From Oscillospiraceae bacterium (lineage in GTDB: Bacteria; Bacillota; Clostridia; Oscillospirales; Ruminococcaceae): 64,000 nucleotides of DNA. Where the stretch lies: positions 1 to 64,000 of the forward strand of contig JAFXIC010000035.1 of the NCBI GenBank assembly GCA_017533485.1. Reading direction: 5' to 3'. Shown piece by piece: positions 17,029 through 26,346 of the stretch; the stretch's first letter is position 1, and every line of letters starts with the position of its first letter. The translations under genes were made by a program, and so were the position numbers. The notes under the pieces were generated by a model. It saw only the letters and a program-made list of their open reading frames with translations, ran no database searches and was not told where the DNA came from.

Positions 17029-18738
17029 TCAGGATAAGTTGGCACGCTTATAGAGTGTGACCTCAGAGAATGTGATACTGCCGCTGTGGTCACCGATCAG
17101 GAATACGATTTCAGCGTCTTCTGCCGCGGTTTCCAGATCAAATTCCTTGGCAGTCACGCCCGCCTCTGCCGTGCCGCTGACATAAATCGTTTCGGGATCG
17201 CTTTCGCTGCGGACAATATATGTCATCGCCGCTTTCAGCCCTTCCACCTTGAAGCTCAGCTCATATTTTCCGCTCGGAAGCTTCAGCCCCGATACATGGG
17301 CACGGATTTCTTCGGGCGAAGTACCTGCCGCCGAGATATTGATATTCAGCGAACGGTTCCACTCCGCATAGTACGGCCATGCATTTGCGCCGTTTTCCGT
17401 ATCAATAAACGGCTCCAGCTTACTGTCTGCGGCAAGGTCGATTCCCACCTTATCCGAAGGTCTTCCAAGCACCTCGGATATCTTATCCGCCAGCAGATAA
17501 GCGTTTTTCTCATGTGTTGCAGGAGAGGGATGCCAGTCCGCGCCGAGATCGTTCATGTCCTGTACCGGCGATTCATAACAGCTGATATCCGGATCACCGA
17601 CTGCTTCGACTGCCGCCTCGATATACGGATACAGCTCCGCACAGCCCATGATACCCAGCGTACAGATAATCTTTGCGTCCGGATTGCACTTCCGGATCTG
17701 CTTCAGGAAATCCACATACCCTTCCTGATATTCGGGTCCGCGTGTTTCCAGCTCCTTCGAAGCATAGGAATCATCATTCGTACCGAGATTCACCACAATC
17801 ACATCTACCGGATGTGCATGAAAATCCCATTCGGACTGATAGCCGCTCGGCTTTCCGACTACTTCATAATACGGCGGCACCAGAGAATCCGTGTTCTTTG
17901 TTCCGTCATTCGAATAGCCGGACACAATGCCATAACCGCTGTAACTCACCGCACTGTAATCCGCATCCAGAAGCTGGGCAGTCAGATACGCATAAGACAG
18001 CGAGAAATTTTCTGTTGCAGTCGAAAATCCGACATACTGCGATTCCGCTTCCACACCATATGCACAGGTAATCGAATCACCGATGAATTCGATCGTCAGG
18101 TCTTTTTTTGCTGTCGGCTTTACAGGCGATACCGCCGAGGATGTGACCGTCAGCCGCTTTACGCCGATACAGCCGTTATTTGCTTCGGACAGGTGCATCA
18201 CCCTGACTGTGGCAGTCCGTGCAGTCGTCCCCGAAAAGAGTTCGACTTCCTGTTCTTCCTCGCTCATCACGACATCCGCAATCAATACCCCGTCCACATA
18301 CACGCCATAGCGCGGACGATATTTTTCATCCGAATATACACCGCCGTCTCCACAGATTGTAACGGATGCTTCCGTACCGCTTACAGTGCATTCCATTGCA
18401 GAGCCGCTGTGAACAAGCCATGTCACATCGTCCTTTGCAAGCGTTCTTCCGATCAGCTTCGTATTCTGATCGGAAACCGGAATTTCCTGTGTTTTCAGCT
18501 CGCCCGAAGCCGGTGGTTCTGCCAGCAGATCCCGTTTCAGCAATGTCAGGTCAACGGCATTCACCACGCCGTCCCCATTATAGTCGTCTGCTGCGGTCAT
18601 CGTGCCCTGTCCCGTCAGGGATTGGATGAGATGCTGCACATCCGTCAGCGTCACAGCTTCTGCTGAATTCTGGCGGATAAAGACTGCCGCCGCGAGCAGC
18701 AGCGCAGAAATTGCTGCCATTCGTCTTTTCATCTTCAT
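17029..18738 (-). CDS. Dockerin-bearing CE2-type carbohydrate esterase
   Basis: A 569-residue secreted esterase. A signal peptide (residues 1-28) is followed at once by a dockerin-like segment (29-72) in which only the second repeat has an intact calcium loop (DYNGDGVVNAVDLTLLKRDL). A beta-sandwich domain (about 90-200) precedes an SGNH hydrolase domain with the nucleophile in GDSIT (Ser222), the oxyanion segment NLGTNDDS and the histidine block GADWHPSPATH. This order matches CE2 acetyl-xylan/acetyl-mannan esterases. The C-terminal 150 residues look like a carbohydrate-binding beta domain (KLPSGKYELSFKVEGL). The ATG at 18738 follows AGGAGG at 18746-18751 by 7 bases; the longer open frame is not needed. 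Confidence 0.87.
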   Translation of the reverse strand: MKMKRRMAAISALLLAAAVFIRQNSAEAVTLTDVQHLIQSLTGQGTMTAADDYNGDGVVNAVDLTLLKRDLLAEPPASGELKTQEIPVSDQNTKLIGRTLAKDDVTWLVHSGSAMECTVSGTEASVTICGDGGVYSDEKYRPRYGVYVDGVLIADVVMSEEEQEVELFSGTTARTATVRVMHLSEANNGCIGVKRLTVTSSAVSPVKPTAKKDLTIEFIGDSITCAYGVEAESQYVGFSTATENFSLSYAYLTAQLLDADYSAVSYSGYGIVSGYSNDGTKNTDSLVPPYYEVVGKPSGYQSEWDFHAHPVDVIVVNLGTNDDSYASKELETRGPEYQEGYVDFLKQIRKCNPDAKIICTLGIMGCAELYPYIEAAVEAVGDPDISCYESPVQDMNDLGADWHPSPATHEKNAYLLADKISEVLGRPSDKVGIDLAADSKLEPFIDTENGANAWPYYAEWNRSLNINISAAGTSPEEIRAHVSGLKLPSGKYELSFKVEGLKAAMTYIVRSESDPETIYVSGTAEAGVTAKEFDLETAAEDAEIVFLIGDHSGSITFSEVTLYKRANLS

Positions 18739-18831
18739 ATCATAGCCTCCTGGATTCCTCTCTTTTTCCGAGATATCCCCCGCTTCCGGAAATTCCGTGC
18801 AAACGCCCGGACACGGCCCATATCCCTCTTT

Positions 18832-18861
18832 ATTGTAATACAATCTGCGGCATCTTGTCAA
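18832..18861 (-). promoter_or_regulatory. Promoter of the CE2-type esterase gene
   Basis: On the minus strand TTGACA (18856-18861) and TACAAT (18832-18837) with an 18-base spacer, about 90 bases before the start codon. Confidence 0.6.
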
Positions 18862-18921
18862 TGCATTTTCGCGCAAAAAACTGCATAAAAAAGCAATCGT
18901 GGACTTGGAGGGAAAGGACAT

Positions 18922-18971
18922 AAAAAATCCCGAAAGATCGCCGGTACAGTTTCTGTACGCGATATTTCGGG
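18922..18971 (-). terminator. Terminator downstream of tRNA-Val
   Basis: A long hairpin (CCCGAAAgATCGC...GCGATaTTTCGGG, with inner GTACAG/CTGTAC) followed on the minus strand by TTTTTT. It lies about 45 bases past the 3' end of the tRNA gene. Confidence 0.85.
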
Positions 18972-19017
18972 CGTTTCACAGCCGCAGTCTGTGATTGCTG
19001 CGCGGATTGGATTTGGA

Positions 19018-19091
19018 TGGAGACAGAGGGACTCGAACCCACGACCTCACGGATGTGAACCGTACGCTCTAACCAGCTGAGCTATGCCTCC
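19018..19091 (-). tRNA. tRNA-Val (anticodon CAC)
   Basis: A 74-nt cloverleaf on the minus strand. The acceptor arm GGAGGCA pairs with TGTCTCC, the D-arm is GCTCAGCTGGTTAGAGC, the anticodon loop is TTCACAT (anticodon CAC, reads GUG), and the T-arm carries GGTTCGAGTCC. One T-T mismatch is seen in the T-stem. The 3' CCA is not encoded. It has its own terminator and lies alone between the esterase and the paralogous gene pair. Confidence 0.95.
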
Positions 19092-19235
19092 GGAACTGAT
19101 TTATATTATATCATATTCTCATTTGTTTGTCAAGTAGGCAGATGTCTCTTTACAGCATATACGGCAAAAACAATATCAGATTCACCAAATTGCATCCGGA
19201 AACCTTGTAGGGATTTACAAAATATCCCGTGTTGA

Positions 19236-19264
19236 TTGCGTGTGGGAGTAAAATATGTTATAAT
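19236..19264 (+). promoter_or_regulatory. Promoter of the paralogous gene pair
   Basis: TATAAT at 19259-19264 with a weaker TTGCGT at 19236-19241, spacer 17. The first gene starts at 19300. Confidence 0.6.
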
Positions 19265-19299
19265 ATAAGAATGATTCTGAAAGGAAGAAGGTGAAACGT

Positions 19300-20349
19300 A
19301 TGCAAGGCTTTGATCCGTCCGCACTGCGGCAGGCATATTTCGAGACACAGGAAGGTGAGCCGCGGATGCGTGCCATCCGTTCCGCGATCACACAGGCAGA
19401 ACAGGCAAAGGATGACTATGCGCGCCTCATATTTCATCGCGATTTTATCAAGGAATCTGTGTTCAGCGGCGACCGCTATCAGGCTTTGATTGATTTTCCG
19501 CAGTACCTCGCCATTTATGACGCCAATCCCGAACTGCATCCGCAGTTCCGCTATCATGTCCTCTGGACATTCAAATGGATCCTTCAGGCGGCTGCCGAAT
19601 TCCCTCAGATCGAAAAATCACAGGTATTGCGCTGGTTTTCACATTTCCGCTCCGAGCTTTCCAAGGCAGGCTATTCCTTAAAGCCCTTTTATAACCTGCG
19701 TGCCGCATTCTATTCCTATTACGACTATGCAAAATTCCTGCTCGATTACGAAGATTTCCAAAATGCAAAAGCCGATGAGATGTCCGACGGCGATCCCGAT
19801 ACCTATGACGCGATTGTACAGTATGAGCTGCTCCGGGGAAATGATGCGGCGGCACTCAAAACCGCAAACCTGATCTTCGAACGGAATTACCGCACGGACG
19901 AAGTACCTGCAAAAACATACAGCTATCTCCTTCGGTATGCAATGCTCCGGCACGATATGGAAACCGCTGCGCATTATGCTGAGCTGCTCCGGCCGTTCTG
20001 TATCCGGAAACGCTTCCGTATGACAGAGCTCGGACTGCTGCTTTGCTTCGATGCAAAAACAAACCCCTGCGCGGCATATCAGCTTCTTTCGGAACATGAG
20101 GAAATGCGCAGAAGCTCCCGTAATCCCTATCTCTGCTTCTGGTTTGACCGCGGCGCGATGATGGTATACGACGCGCTCGCGAACCGTCAGATTTCTGTTC
20201 CTCTGGATAACGGACAGATATTCACCCCGGAAGATGCCGCAAGGCTTGCCGAAGAAACCCGTACACGCTGTCTCGAAACAGCAGCACTCTTTGATGCACG
20301 AAACGGTTCGGATTATTTTACGACCGCGCTCGATGAGCTCAGCCGCTGA
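19300..20349 (+). CDS. Hypothetical protein, paralogue of the next gene's N-terminal half
   Basis: A 349-residue soluble protein with no signal peptide or membrane helix. It is mainly alpha-helical by composition and looks like a repeat-helix (TPR-like) scaffold. It shares clear motifs with the N-terminal half of the following gene: ESVFSGDRYQALIDFPQYLA and IYDANPEL against ESVFEGDDLDALIVFPEMLA and VYDKNPEL, and DARNGSDYFTTAL near its end against DNRNGNDYYTTLL. GTG at 19291 is also in frame, but AAGGAAGAAGGTG is better placed for the ATG at 19300. It has its own promoter and probably shares a transcript with the next gene. Function is not recognised. Confidence 0.8.
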   Translation: MQGFDPSALRQAYFETQEGEPRMRAIRSAITQAEQAKDDYARLIFHRDFIKESVFSGDRYQALIDFPQYLAIYDANPELHPQFRYHVLWTFKWILQAAAEFPQIEKSQVLRWFSHFRSELSKAGYSLKPFYNLRAAFYSYYDYAKFLLDYEDFQNAKADEMSDGDPDTYDAIVQYELLRGNDAAALKTANLIFERNYRTDEVPAKTYSYLLRYAMLRHDMETAAHYAELLRPFCIRKRFRMTELGLLLCFDAKTNPCAAYQLLSEHEEMRRSSRNPYLCFWFDRGAMMVYDALANRQISVPLDNGQIFTPEDAARLAEETRTRCLETAALFDARNGSDYFTTALDELSR

Positions 20350-20397
20350 CATCCGGCTGTTTTCCCATACCCGAAAAAACAAAGGAGAATTGATACA

Positions 20398-22728
20398 ATG
20401 TTTCATCCCGAAGAATTTATCCAGGAATATCAGCAGCTTGCACATGGCACACCCAGACTCCGCGTCATGAAAAAAGCAATCGCCGCCGCAGATGAAGCGA
20501 AATCTGCCGAATGGCAGTTCATCTTCCGCCATCGCTATGTCCATGAATCGGTATTCGAGGGCGATGACCTCGACGCACTCATCGTCTTCCCTGAAATGCT
20601 CGCGGTTTACGACAAGAACCCTGAACTCGCCGAAGAACATCAGCGTACACTGATGTGGGATTTTAAGAATATCCTCGGAAACCTCCCCGATTTCTCTCAG
20701 CTTCCGCTCGCTGAAATCGAAAAGCTGCTTTCCGAATTCGAATCGCGCTGTAAAAAATACGGCTACTCGATGCATACACCGCGTTATATCCGGGAAAAGA
20801 TTTCGGTACTGACCGCTAATTTCCTTCCGCTTTCGGAATATGGAAAATTTGCAGAGGAGCCGGAGGATGGCTTAAAGGACTGTACGGCCTGCGAAGCGAG
20901 TTTTAAGGTGAAATGTGCACTCCTGCGCGGTGATCGTGCGAAGGCAGAAAAACTCAGCGAACCGCTCTTTGAACGCCGTGTGACCTGTGCGGAAATCCCC
21001 GAAGAAACCTATGCCCACTGGATCGACTACCTCCGCGAACACGGCGACTACGGTAAGGCCAGACAGTATGCAAAAATCCTTTACCCGATGGTACAGGGGA
21101 GAATGGAAATCCTCCATACCATCGCGGCGATTCTGCGGCTTTATGCGGTAATCGACCACCACACCGCCTGCAACATCTTCCGCCGTGAATTACATCTCTT
21201 CCTCGACTGCCGGAATCAATGGAAACGGATGCTGTTCGCGGTCGGCGCATATAAGCTCTTTTCCCGTATGGAACAGCGTGAAATCGTATTGCTCCTCCCG
21301 CAGAGCTTCCCCCTCTTTTCTTCCGAAAGCACCTATGATACCGGTGCGCTGCGCGATTATTTCTATCAGGAAGCCCTTGCCATCGCAAAACGTCTGGATA
21401 ACAGAAACGGCAACGATTATTATACCACGCTCCTTGCAGCCGAAGATCCCGAATATGATGAAGAAGCGGTCGATCTCGTATATGGCTATGCCGAACAGGA
21501 GGTCTCCGCACTCGCTGCCGTCTGTAAAACGCTGCCCGAAGGACTCACGCCGTCAGCAATCGCTCAGCTTCTCGAATCCGATGGCAGAATGCACGTAGAA
21601 CTGATGCGGGCGGATCCGGACGGGAATATTCTCCATTTCCAGATTACCGAAGATGACCAGCTCTTCCGGATCGGTATGACAGTCCAGCCGGTCTGTCCGA
21701 TTGACGAATTCCGCCCCGTAACACCTGTGGCACAATCCGTATCGGATGCCGCAGCAGAAGCCGAAGGCATGATCGTTTGTGTGATGCCGTTCGAAGAAAT
21801 CCAGCCCGATATCGCGCTCCACTTCCAGATGAAATTTATACAGCTCATCTGTCCCGATGCAGTCGTCTACCTCGACCTCACGCGCAGAAAGCTTCTGGAT
21901 GCACGCTGGATGGCGATGGAAGCATACAGCCAGGTTCCGCCGCTCGTCGATTATCTCTATCACCTCAGCCTCTATGGCGGTCAGAATGATGATTCCGTCT
22001 GGATTACAACCGTTGGTCTGCGCTGCTGTTCGATCCGCGATATCGAGATTTTTGATGCGACAAAAGAAAATTTCGCGCGGTTTTGTGATTTTGTCTGCTT
22101 CGCGGCCGAACGTATTTTGCTCCGCGGTGAGATGCCCGACGCCGGAACACCCTTTACTGTCCTCCGCAAAGCCGATAATACCCCCGTTGTCTGCGCATGG
22201 CTCCCCGTTTCCCAGGCACTCGCATACTATCCCGAAAATGATCCCGGCTGTACCATTTCCCGTCAGATGATGCTCGGAGAAGACGCCGATTCGTTTTCCG
22301 GAAATGCCGTACTGTTCCTCTATGACGGAGAGAATGCGGACGGTTCGACTCGCCTCAAACGCCTCAGCACCCTTACCGAAGAGGATTTCCAACAGTTCTG
22401 TTACGGACAATTCATCGCTACCTCCCGTAAGATTTCCGCATGGGCAAAGGAACGCTATGATATCTTCCTGAAATGCTTCGAACAGCACCCCGAAGACGCA
22501 TATGCTTGTATCCACTTCGAAAATGAGGAGGAGGATGAAGCAGAAATCTGGGTCAAAGTGACCGCCGCCGACAACAATCGGATTGTCGGTCAGCTTACGG
22601 ATGACTGTCTCGCCGGTCAGGCCGGCACAGAATTTACTGCCCCGGCCGAAGATATTTGTGATTTCTCTCTCCGGAATCAGGATATCTTTGTCCAGCCCAA
22701 TACCGCATATCTGGGCGAAATCGACTAA
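20398..22728 (+). CDS. DUF4026-like protein with DUF2314-like C-terminus
   Basis: A 776-residue cytoplasmic protein. Residues 1-340 are homologous to the whole preceding gene. From about 370 onward a different alpha/beta region begins (LESDGRMHVELMRADPDG, DEFRPVTPVAQSVSDAAAEA) that resembles DUF4026, and the last 75 residues (EDEAEIWVKVTAADNNRIVGQ) resemble the small DUF2314/YegJ domain. No catalytic motif is evident. AAAGGAG precedes the ATG at 20398. The DUF assignments are by eye and need a profile search. A shared function with the upstream paralogue is inferred from 48-base spacing and homology. Confidence 0.7.
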   Translation: MFHPEEFIQEYQQLAHGTPRLRVMKKAIAAADEAKSAEWQFIFRHRYVHESVFEGDDLDALIVFPEMLAVYDKNPELAEEHQRTLMWDFKNILGNLPDFSQLPLAEIEKLLSEFESRCKKYGYSMHTPRYIREKISVLTANFLPLSEYGKFAEEPEDGLKDCTACEASFKVKCALLRGDRAKAEKLSEPLFERRVTCAEIPEETYAHWIDYLREHGDYGKARQYAKILYPMVQGRMEILHTIAAILRLYAVIDHHTACNIFRRELHLFLDCRNQWKRMLFAVGAYKLFSRMEQREIVLLLPQSFPLFSSESTYDTGALRDYFYQEALAIAKRLDNRNGNDYYTTLLAAEDPEYDEEAVDLVYGYAEQEVSALAAVCKTLPEGLTPSAIAQLLESDGRMHVELMRADPDGNILHFQITEDDQLFRIGMTVQPVCPIDEFRPVTPVAQSVSDAAAEAEGMIVCVMPFEEIQPDIALHFQMKFIQLICPDAVVYLDLTRRKLLDARWMAMEAYSQVPPLVDYLYHLSLYGGQNDDSVWITTVGLRCCSIRDIEIFDATKENFARFCDFVCFAAERILLRGEMPDAGTPFTVLRKADNTPVVCAWLPVSQALAYYPENDPGCTISRQMMLGEDADSFSGNAVLFLYDGENADGSTRLKRLSTLTEEDFQQFCYGQFIATSRKISAWAKERYDIFLKCFEQHPEDAYACIHFENEEEDEAEIWVKVTAADNNRIVGQLTDDCLAGQAGTEFTAPAEDICDFSLRNQDIFVQPNTAYLGEID

Positions 22729-22754
22729 CCGCCCGATATCCTGACCGTCAAAAT

Positions 22755-22796
22755 AAAAGGTACCGCGTCATTTTGCACTGACCCGGTACCTTTTTT
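22755..22796. terminator. Bidirectional terminator
   Basis: An 11-base stem AAAAGGTACCG (22755-22765) and CGGTACCTTTT (22784-22794) followed by a T-run. On the other strand it ends in TTTTATTTT and would also serve the converging membrane-protein gene. Confidence 0.9.
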
Positions 22797-22812
22797 CTAT
22801 GGATCTATCACT

Positions 22813-23262
22813 TCAAAGCCGGACAATCAGATAAACCGGTATCACGGCAAATAGAATGCAGAATACAGCATTTACGATAATTTCATTTTGTCCCGTGGTA
22901 AAACGCTGCGGATGCGACGGATCATACCAGACCGGAACCGTTCGTCCGCTGCGGAGGCTTCGGCGCGTCAGCAAATCACACGCACCTTTCCGCTCGATGC
23001 TGTCTCCGGAATAATAGCGCAGATGTGCGGTTCTTGACTGTGCCGAGAAATATCCCGTCGCGGGCAGCCCGTACTTCATCAGATATAAGCTGACACAGAT
23101 TTTCCCGATGCACCAGAACATCGGAAGCGAGAAAATCAACACAACGGCTGCTTTTTCCGAGATTATATTCACAGAAGAAAGCCATGCCAGCAAAATCACC
23201 GCTGCTGCGGCGGAAAGTAAAATCAGCGCAAGCCGAAATGCGCCCCTGCATAAATCTTTCAT
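22813..23262 (-). CDS. Small membrane protein, DUF3592-like
   Basis: A 149-residue protein with two N-terminal transmembrane helices (LALILLSAAAAVILLAWL; AAVVLIFSLPMFWCIGKI), an exposed beta-rich middle part and a C-terminal helix (AVFCILFAVIPVYLIV). The segment RTVPVWYDPSHPQRFTTGQ matches the core of DUF3592-type proteins. Its ATG (23262) overlaps the Nudix stop by four bases, so it is translationally coupled and is the last gene of the operon. Function unknown. Confidence 0.75.
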   Translation of the reverse strand: MKDLCRGAFRLALILLSAAAAVILLAWLSSVNIISEKAAVVLIFSLPMFWCIGKICVSLYLMKYGLPATGYFSAQSRTAHLRYYSGDSIERKGACDLLTRRSLRSGRTVPVWYDPSHPQRFTTGQNEIIVNAVFCILFAVIPVYLIVRL

Positions 23263-23768
23263 ACGCCACCCTCCGCGATCACTGCCGCAACCAGCCGATG
23301 AATAATACTGCCCTGCCGCACAGCCTGCTGTGCTTCTTCGGGCGAGAACCATTTTGCTTCCGCGACTTCTCCCGAACAGCAGAATTCTGCATCCTCCGCA
23401 AGATCCGCACAAAAACAAAGCATCAGCTGATCACGCTTCTCGTGCCATACACTCATCATATACCGCACCGAAGCCGGCGTCAGTCCGATTTCTTCCGAAA
23501 TTTCACGGATTGCTGCTTCTTCCGCGGTCTCTCCGCATTTCATATAACCTGCGACACCGACATAGTATGCCAGCCGGTTCGATTCCCCATAGCTCTGGCG
23601 GATCAGTGCAAGCTCGCCCTTTGGATTGCGTACAACTGAAAGCACACAGGTGCTGAAATAATCAAACAGCGGTCTTTGACACTGCACACAGAAGGGTATC
23701 ATCCCTTCATCACCGATCGGACGGTTCTGCGCTTTGGTGCCGCATTCGGGACAGTATTGAAATCTCAT
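23259..23768 (-). CDS. Nudix hydrolase with N-terminal zinc ribbon
   Basis: A 169-residue Nudix protein. The N-terminus has a four-cysteine zinc ribbon (CPECGTK and FCVQCQ) like that in NADH pyrophosphatase NudC. The Nudix box is complete: G-x5-E-x7-REISEEIGL, starting at GYMKCGE. It hydrolyses a nucleoside diphosphate linked to another group; NAD(H) or a related dinucleotide is possible but not proven. CGAGGAGATA supports the ATG at 23768 rather than the upstream one. It lies 27 bases after the DUF2344 gene. Confidence 0.9.
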   Translation of the reverse strand: MRFQYCPECGTKAQNRPIGDEGMIPFCVQCQRPLFDYFSTCVLSVVRNPKGELALIRQSYGESNRLAYYVGVAGYMKCGETAEEAAIREISEEIGLTPASVRYMMSVWHEKRDQLMLCFCADLAEDAEFCCSGEVAEAKWFSPEEAQQAVRQGSIIHRLVAAVIAEGGV

Positions 23769-23795
23769 CGTATCTCCTCGTTTTTGCCTGATCAC

Positions 23796-24464
23796 TTATA
23801 CAAATTCCGTTTTGTCGGCACAAAGAATTGCCAGCCGCTCGGCGTGAAGCATCCCCGTTCCGATATTTTCAGGGAGCTGTGCGGTAAAGGCATCCATCAG
23901 CAGTGACGGATTCACATTCACCGATGTACCGGCAGGCATCCGAAGCTTCAGCCACAAGCCATCCTCTAATGTCTGCGTCATCAGCACCTCGGCACTTGCT
24001 TTCAGGTCAACCATTGCCGTACCGCGCTTTGTTTTCTTTTCGACCAAAATCTCCGGCTGTGCGAAAAAGGCGTCCCACGCTGCACGCAGATCTTCTGCTT
24101 TCGTTCCCTCTGCACAGTCCAGACAGAGCCGATAGTCTGCAAATGCAATATCCGTATGCTTGCGCACCGGTGCCGCGACATGAAGAAGCTGTAAATCCTC
24201 CGGCAGCACCGCATTCAGCCGCTGCATCGCCGTCTGCATCGACATTTCGCCGTCAAGCCGGAAGTCCATGCACTCACAGCCGCTCTCGTATCCCAGCGAC
24301 AATGCCAGCGGAAACATCAGGTAGGCGTGGGGATTAAAGCCCTCCGTAAACCAGATCGGTACCTCGGCACGGCGGAATGCACGCTGCATACAGCGCATCA
24401 GGTCGAGGTGAGAAATATATTTCGCTCTGCGGCGTTTTTCAAAGGTTGCTCGAACAGGCGTCAT
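23796..24464 (-). CDS. TIGR03936-type (DUF2344) radical-SAM-associated protein
   Basis: A 222-residue protein recognised from VRATFEKRRRAKYISHLDLM and RAEVPIWFTEGFNPHAY, both typical of DUF2344/TIGR03936. The family is nearly always encoded beside or fused to the TIGR03960 radical SAM protein, as here, where its ATG overlaps that gene's stop by four bases. It has no known catalytic residues; a role in tRNA or ribosome modification together with its partner is only a guess. Confidence 0.9.
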   Translation of the reverse strand: MTPVRATFEKRRRAKYISHLDLMRCMQRAFRRAEVPIWFTEGFNPHAYLMFPLALSLGYESGCECMDFRLDGEMSMQTAMQRLNAVLPEDLQLLHVAAPVRKHTDIAFADYRLCLDCAEGTKAEDLRAAWDAFFAQPEILVEKKTKRGTAMVDLKASAEVLMTQTLEDGLWLKLRMPAGTSVNVNPSLLMDAFTAQLPENIGTGMLHAERLAILCADKTEFV

Positions 24465-26326
24465 GCGTTCTCCTCCTTCTGATACGAAAAACACGGCTTC
24501 TTTGTTACTTTCGTCACACCGCAGTTTGCACACTGCTTCCGACAATGCGGTGTACAAACCGCCTGTTTTGCTTTTTCATTTTCCCGAATCAGAAATTCCT
24601 TGTCGATATAGAGATCCATATGATCCCACGGGAAAATCTCATCATACGAACGCGGTCTGCTTGCATAGAATTCCATTTCCAGTCCGCAAGCCGCGAATGC
24701 TTCTTCCCAGAGGTCAAACCGGAAATATTCCGACCATGCGTCAAATACACAGCCGCGCTTCCATGCCTCCAGCAATACTGCACTGAGTCTGCGGTCGCCG
24801 CGTGCCAGCACCGCTTCCAGAATACTCGTATCGGGTGTATGCCAGCTTGCACGAATCCGCTTATGACCCTTCACTGCGTCTTCGAGCACCTTCTGCTTAT
24901 GCATAATCATTTCTCTGGTATCCTGCGGATGGAATTCGAAGGGCGTAAAGGGCTTTGGCACAAAGGTTGCAACAGAACAGGAAATCTGGACGCTCTTTCC
25001 CCTCGGCCGCTCGTCCATCTCAAAATAGGAATCTACAACTTTCTGTGCAAGCTCGACGATTCCGCGGATATCATCATCGGTTTCCGTCGGCAGTCCCATC
25101 ATAAAATACAGCTTCACAGAAGTCTGACCGCCCTGAAATGCGATTTTACAGGTACGGAGCAATTCTTCTTCCGTGACATTCTTATTGATGACATCGCGCA
25201 GACGCTGGGTACCGGCTTCGGGCGCGAATGTCAGTCCGCTCGAACGGACTCTGCGGATCCGGTTCATCAGTGCGGTCGAGAAATTATCGACACGCAGGGA
25301 CGGAAGACTGAGGTTGATATGGGCGTCCTCCGTAAAGGTCAGCAGCCCATCCATCATCTCCTCAATCCGCGAATGGTCGGAGGTGGACAGCGAACAGAGC
25401 GACAGCTCCTCATAGCCGGTATTGGCAATCAGTGTACGCGCCTGTTCACAGATCACTTCGGGCGATTTTTCACGGAACGGACGATAGAGGAAGCCTGCCT
25501 GGCAGAACCGACAGCCGCGGATACAGCCGCGCAATACCTCTGTCACAGCTCTGTCGTGGACAATCTCCGCGAACGGTACGACAAATTCTTTCGGTACGGT
25601 CACGCTGTCAAAATCAGAGACAATACGTTTTCTGACTTTTTCGGGCGCACCTGATTTCGGTGTGACTGCCGCAATCGTTCCGTCAGCATTGTAGCTGACA
25701 TCATAGAGCGACGGGACATACACACCCTCGATCTGTGCGGCGGCACGCAGAAACGCCTGTCTTGTCGCGCCCTCCTCCTTCATTCGGGTATATAAGTCCA
25801 TCACTTCCAAGTTCAGTTCCTCGCCCTCACCAATGAAGAGCAAATCAAAGAAATCTGCCAGCGGCTCTGCATGACAGCAGCACGATCCGCCTGCACAGAC
25901 AATCGGTGCAATTGCATCGCCGCGGTCTTTCTGGAGCAGCGGTACACCCGCCAGATCCAGCATATTCAGAATATTGGTATAACAAAGCTCATAGCCCACC
26001 GTAAAGCCGATGAAATCGAAATCCCGGATCGGCTCCAGACTCTCCAGCGCATACAGCGGAACATCATGTTCCCGCATTGCTGCTTCGAAATCCCTATCCG
26101 GTGCGAATACTCTCTCGCACCAGTATTCCGGACGATTGTTGATACAGGCATACAGAATCTTCATGCCCAGATTGCTCATGCCCACATCATACCGATCCGG
26201 AAAACAGAATGCAAAGCGGCATTTCACATCCTTTTTATCCTTCATCACACTGCCTGCTTCTCCGCCGATATAGCGCGCAGGCTTCTGCACATTCAGCAGC
26301 AGCGGCTCAATTTTATCAAAGAGCAT
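24461..26326 (-). CDS. TIGR03960-type B12-binding-like radical SAM protein
   Basis: A 621-residue radical SAM enzyme. The N-terminal third has the B12-binding-like fold (FPDRYDVGMSNLGMKILY; FIGFTVGYELCYTNIL). The iron-sulfur cluster motif C-x3-C-x2-C is in LRGCIRGCRFCQAGF near residue 290. The C-terminal part ends with a four-cysteine block (VCTPHCRKQCANCGV) that could hold another metal. The reaction is not known. AAGGAG precedes the ATG at 26326. It partners the following DUF2344 gene. Confidence 0.92.
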   Translation of the reverse strand: MLFDKIEPLLLNVQKPARYIGGEAGSVMKDKKDVKCRFAFCFPDRYDVGMSNLGMKILYACINNRPEYWCERVFAPDRDFEAAMREHDVPLYALESLEPIRDFDFIGFTVGYELCYTNILNMLDLAGVPLLQKDRGDAIAPIVCAGGSCCCHAEPLADFFDLLFIGEGEELNLEVMDLYTRMKEEGATRQAFLRAAAQIEGVYVPSLYDVSYNADGTIAAVTPKSGAPEKVRKRIVSDFDSVTVPKEFVVPFAEIVHDRAVTEVLRGCIRGCRFCQAGFLYRPFREKSPEVICEQARTLIANTGYEELSLCSLSTSDHSRIEEMMDGLLTFTEDAHINLSLPSLRVDNFSTALMNRIRRVRSSGLTFAPEAGTQRLRDVINKNVTEEELLRTCKIAFQGGQTSVKLYFMMGLPTETDDDIRGIVELAQKVVDSYFEMDERPRGKSVQISCSVATFVPKPFTPFEFHPQDTREMIMHKQKVLEDAVKGHKRIRASWHTPDTSILEAVLARGDRRLSAVLLEAWKRGCVFDAWSEYFRFDLWEEAFAACGLEMEFYASRPRSYDEIFPWDHMDLYIDKEFLIRENEKAKQAVCTPHCRKQCANCGVTKVTKKPCFSYQKEENA

Positions 26327-26346
26327 AATCTATGTTCTCCTTTTTA

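Noticed and set aside
17086..18666. A 526-codon plus-strand frame opposite the CE2-type esterase
   Set aside because: Unusual composition (rich in Cys, Arg, His and Ile), no ribosome binding site and no motif; a shadow of the esterase gene.
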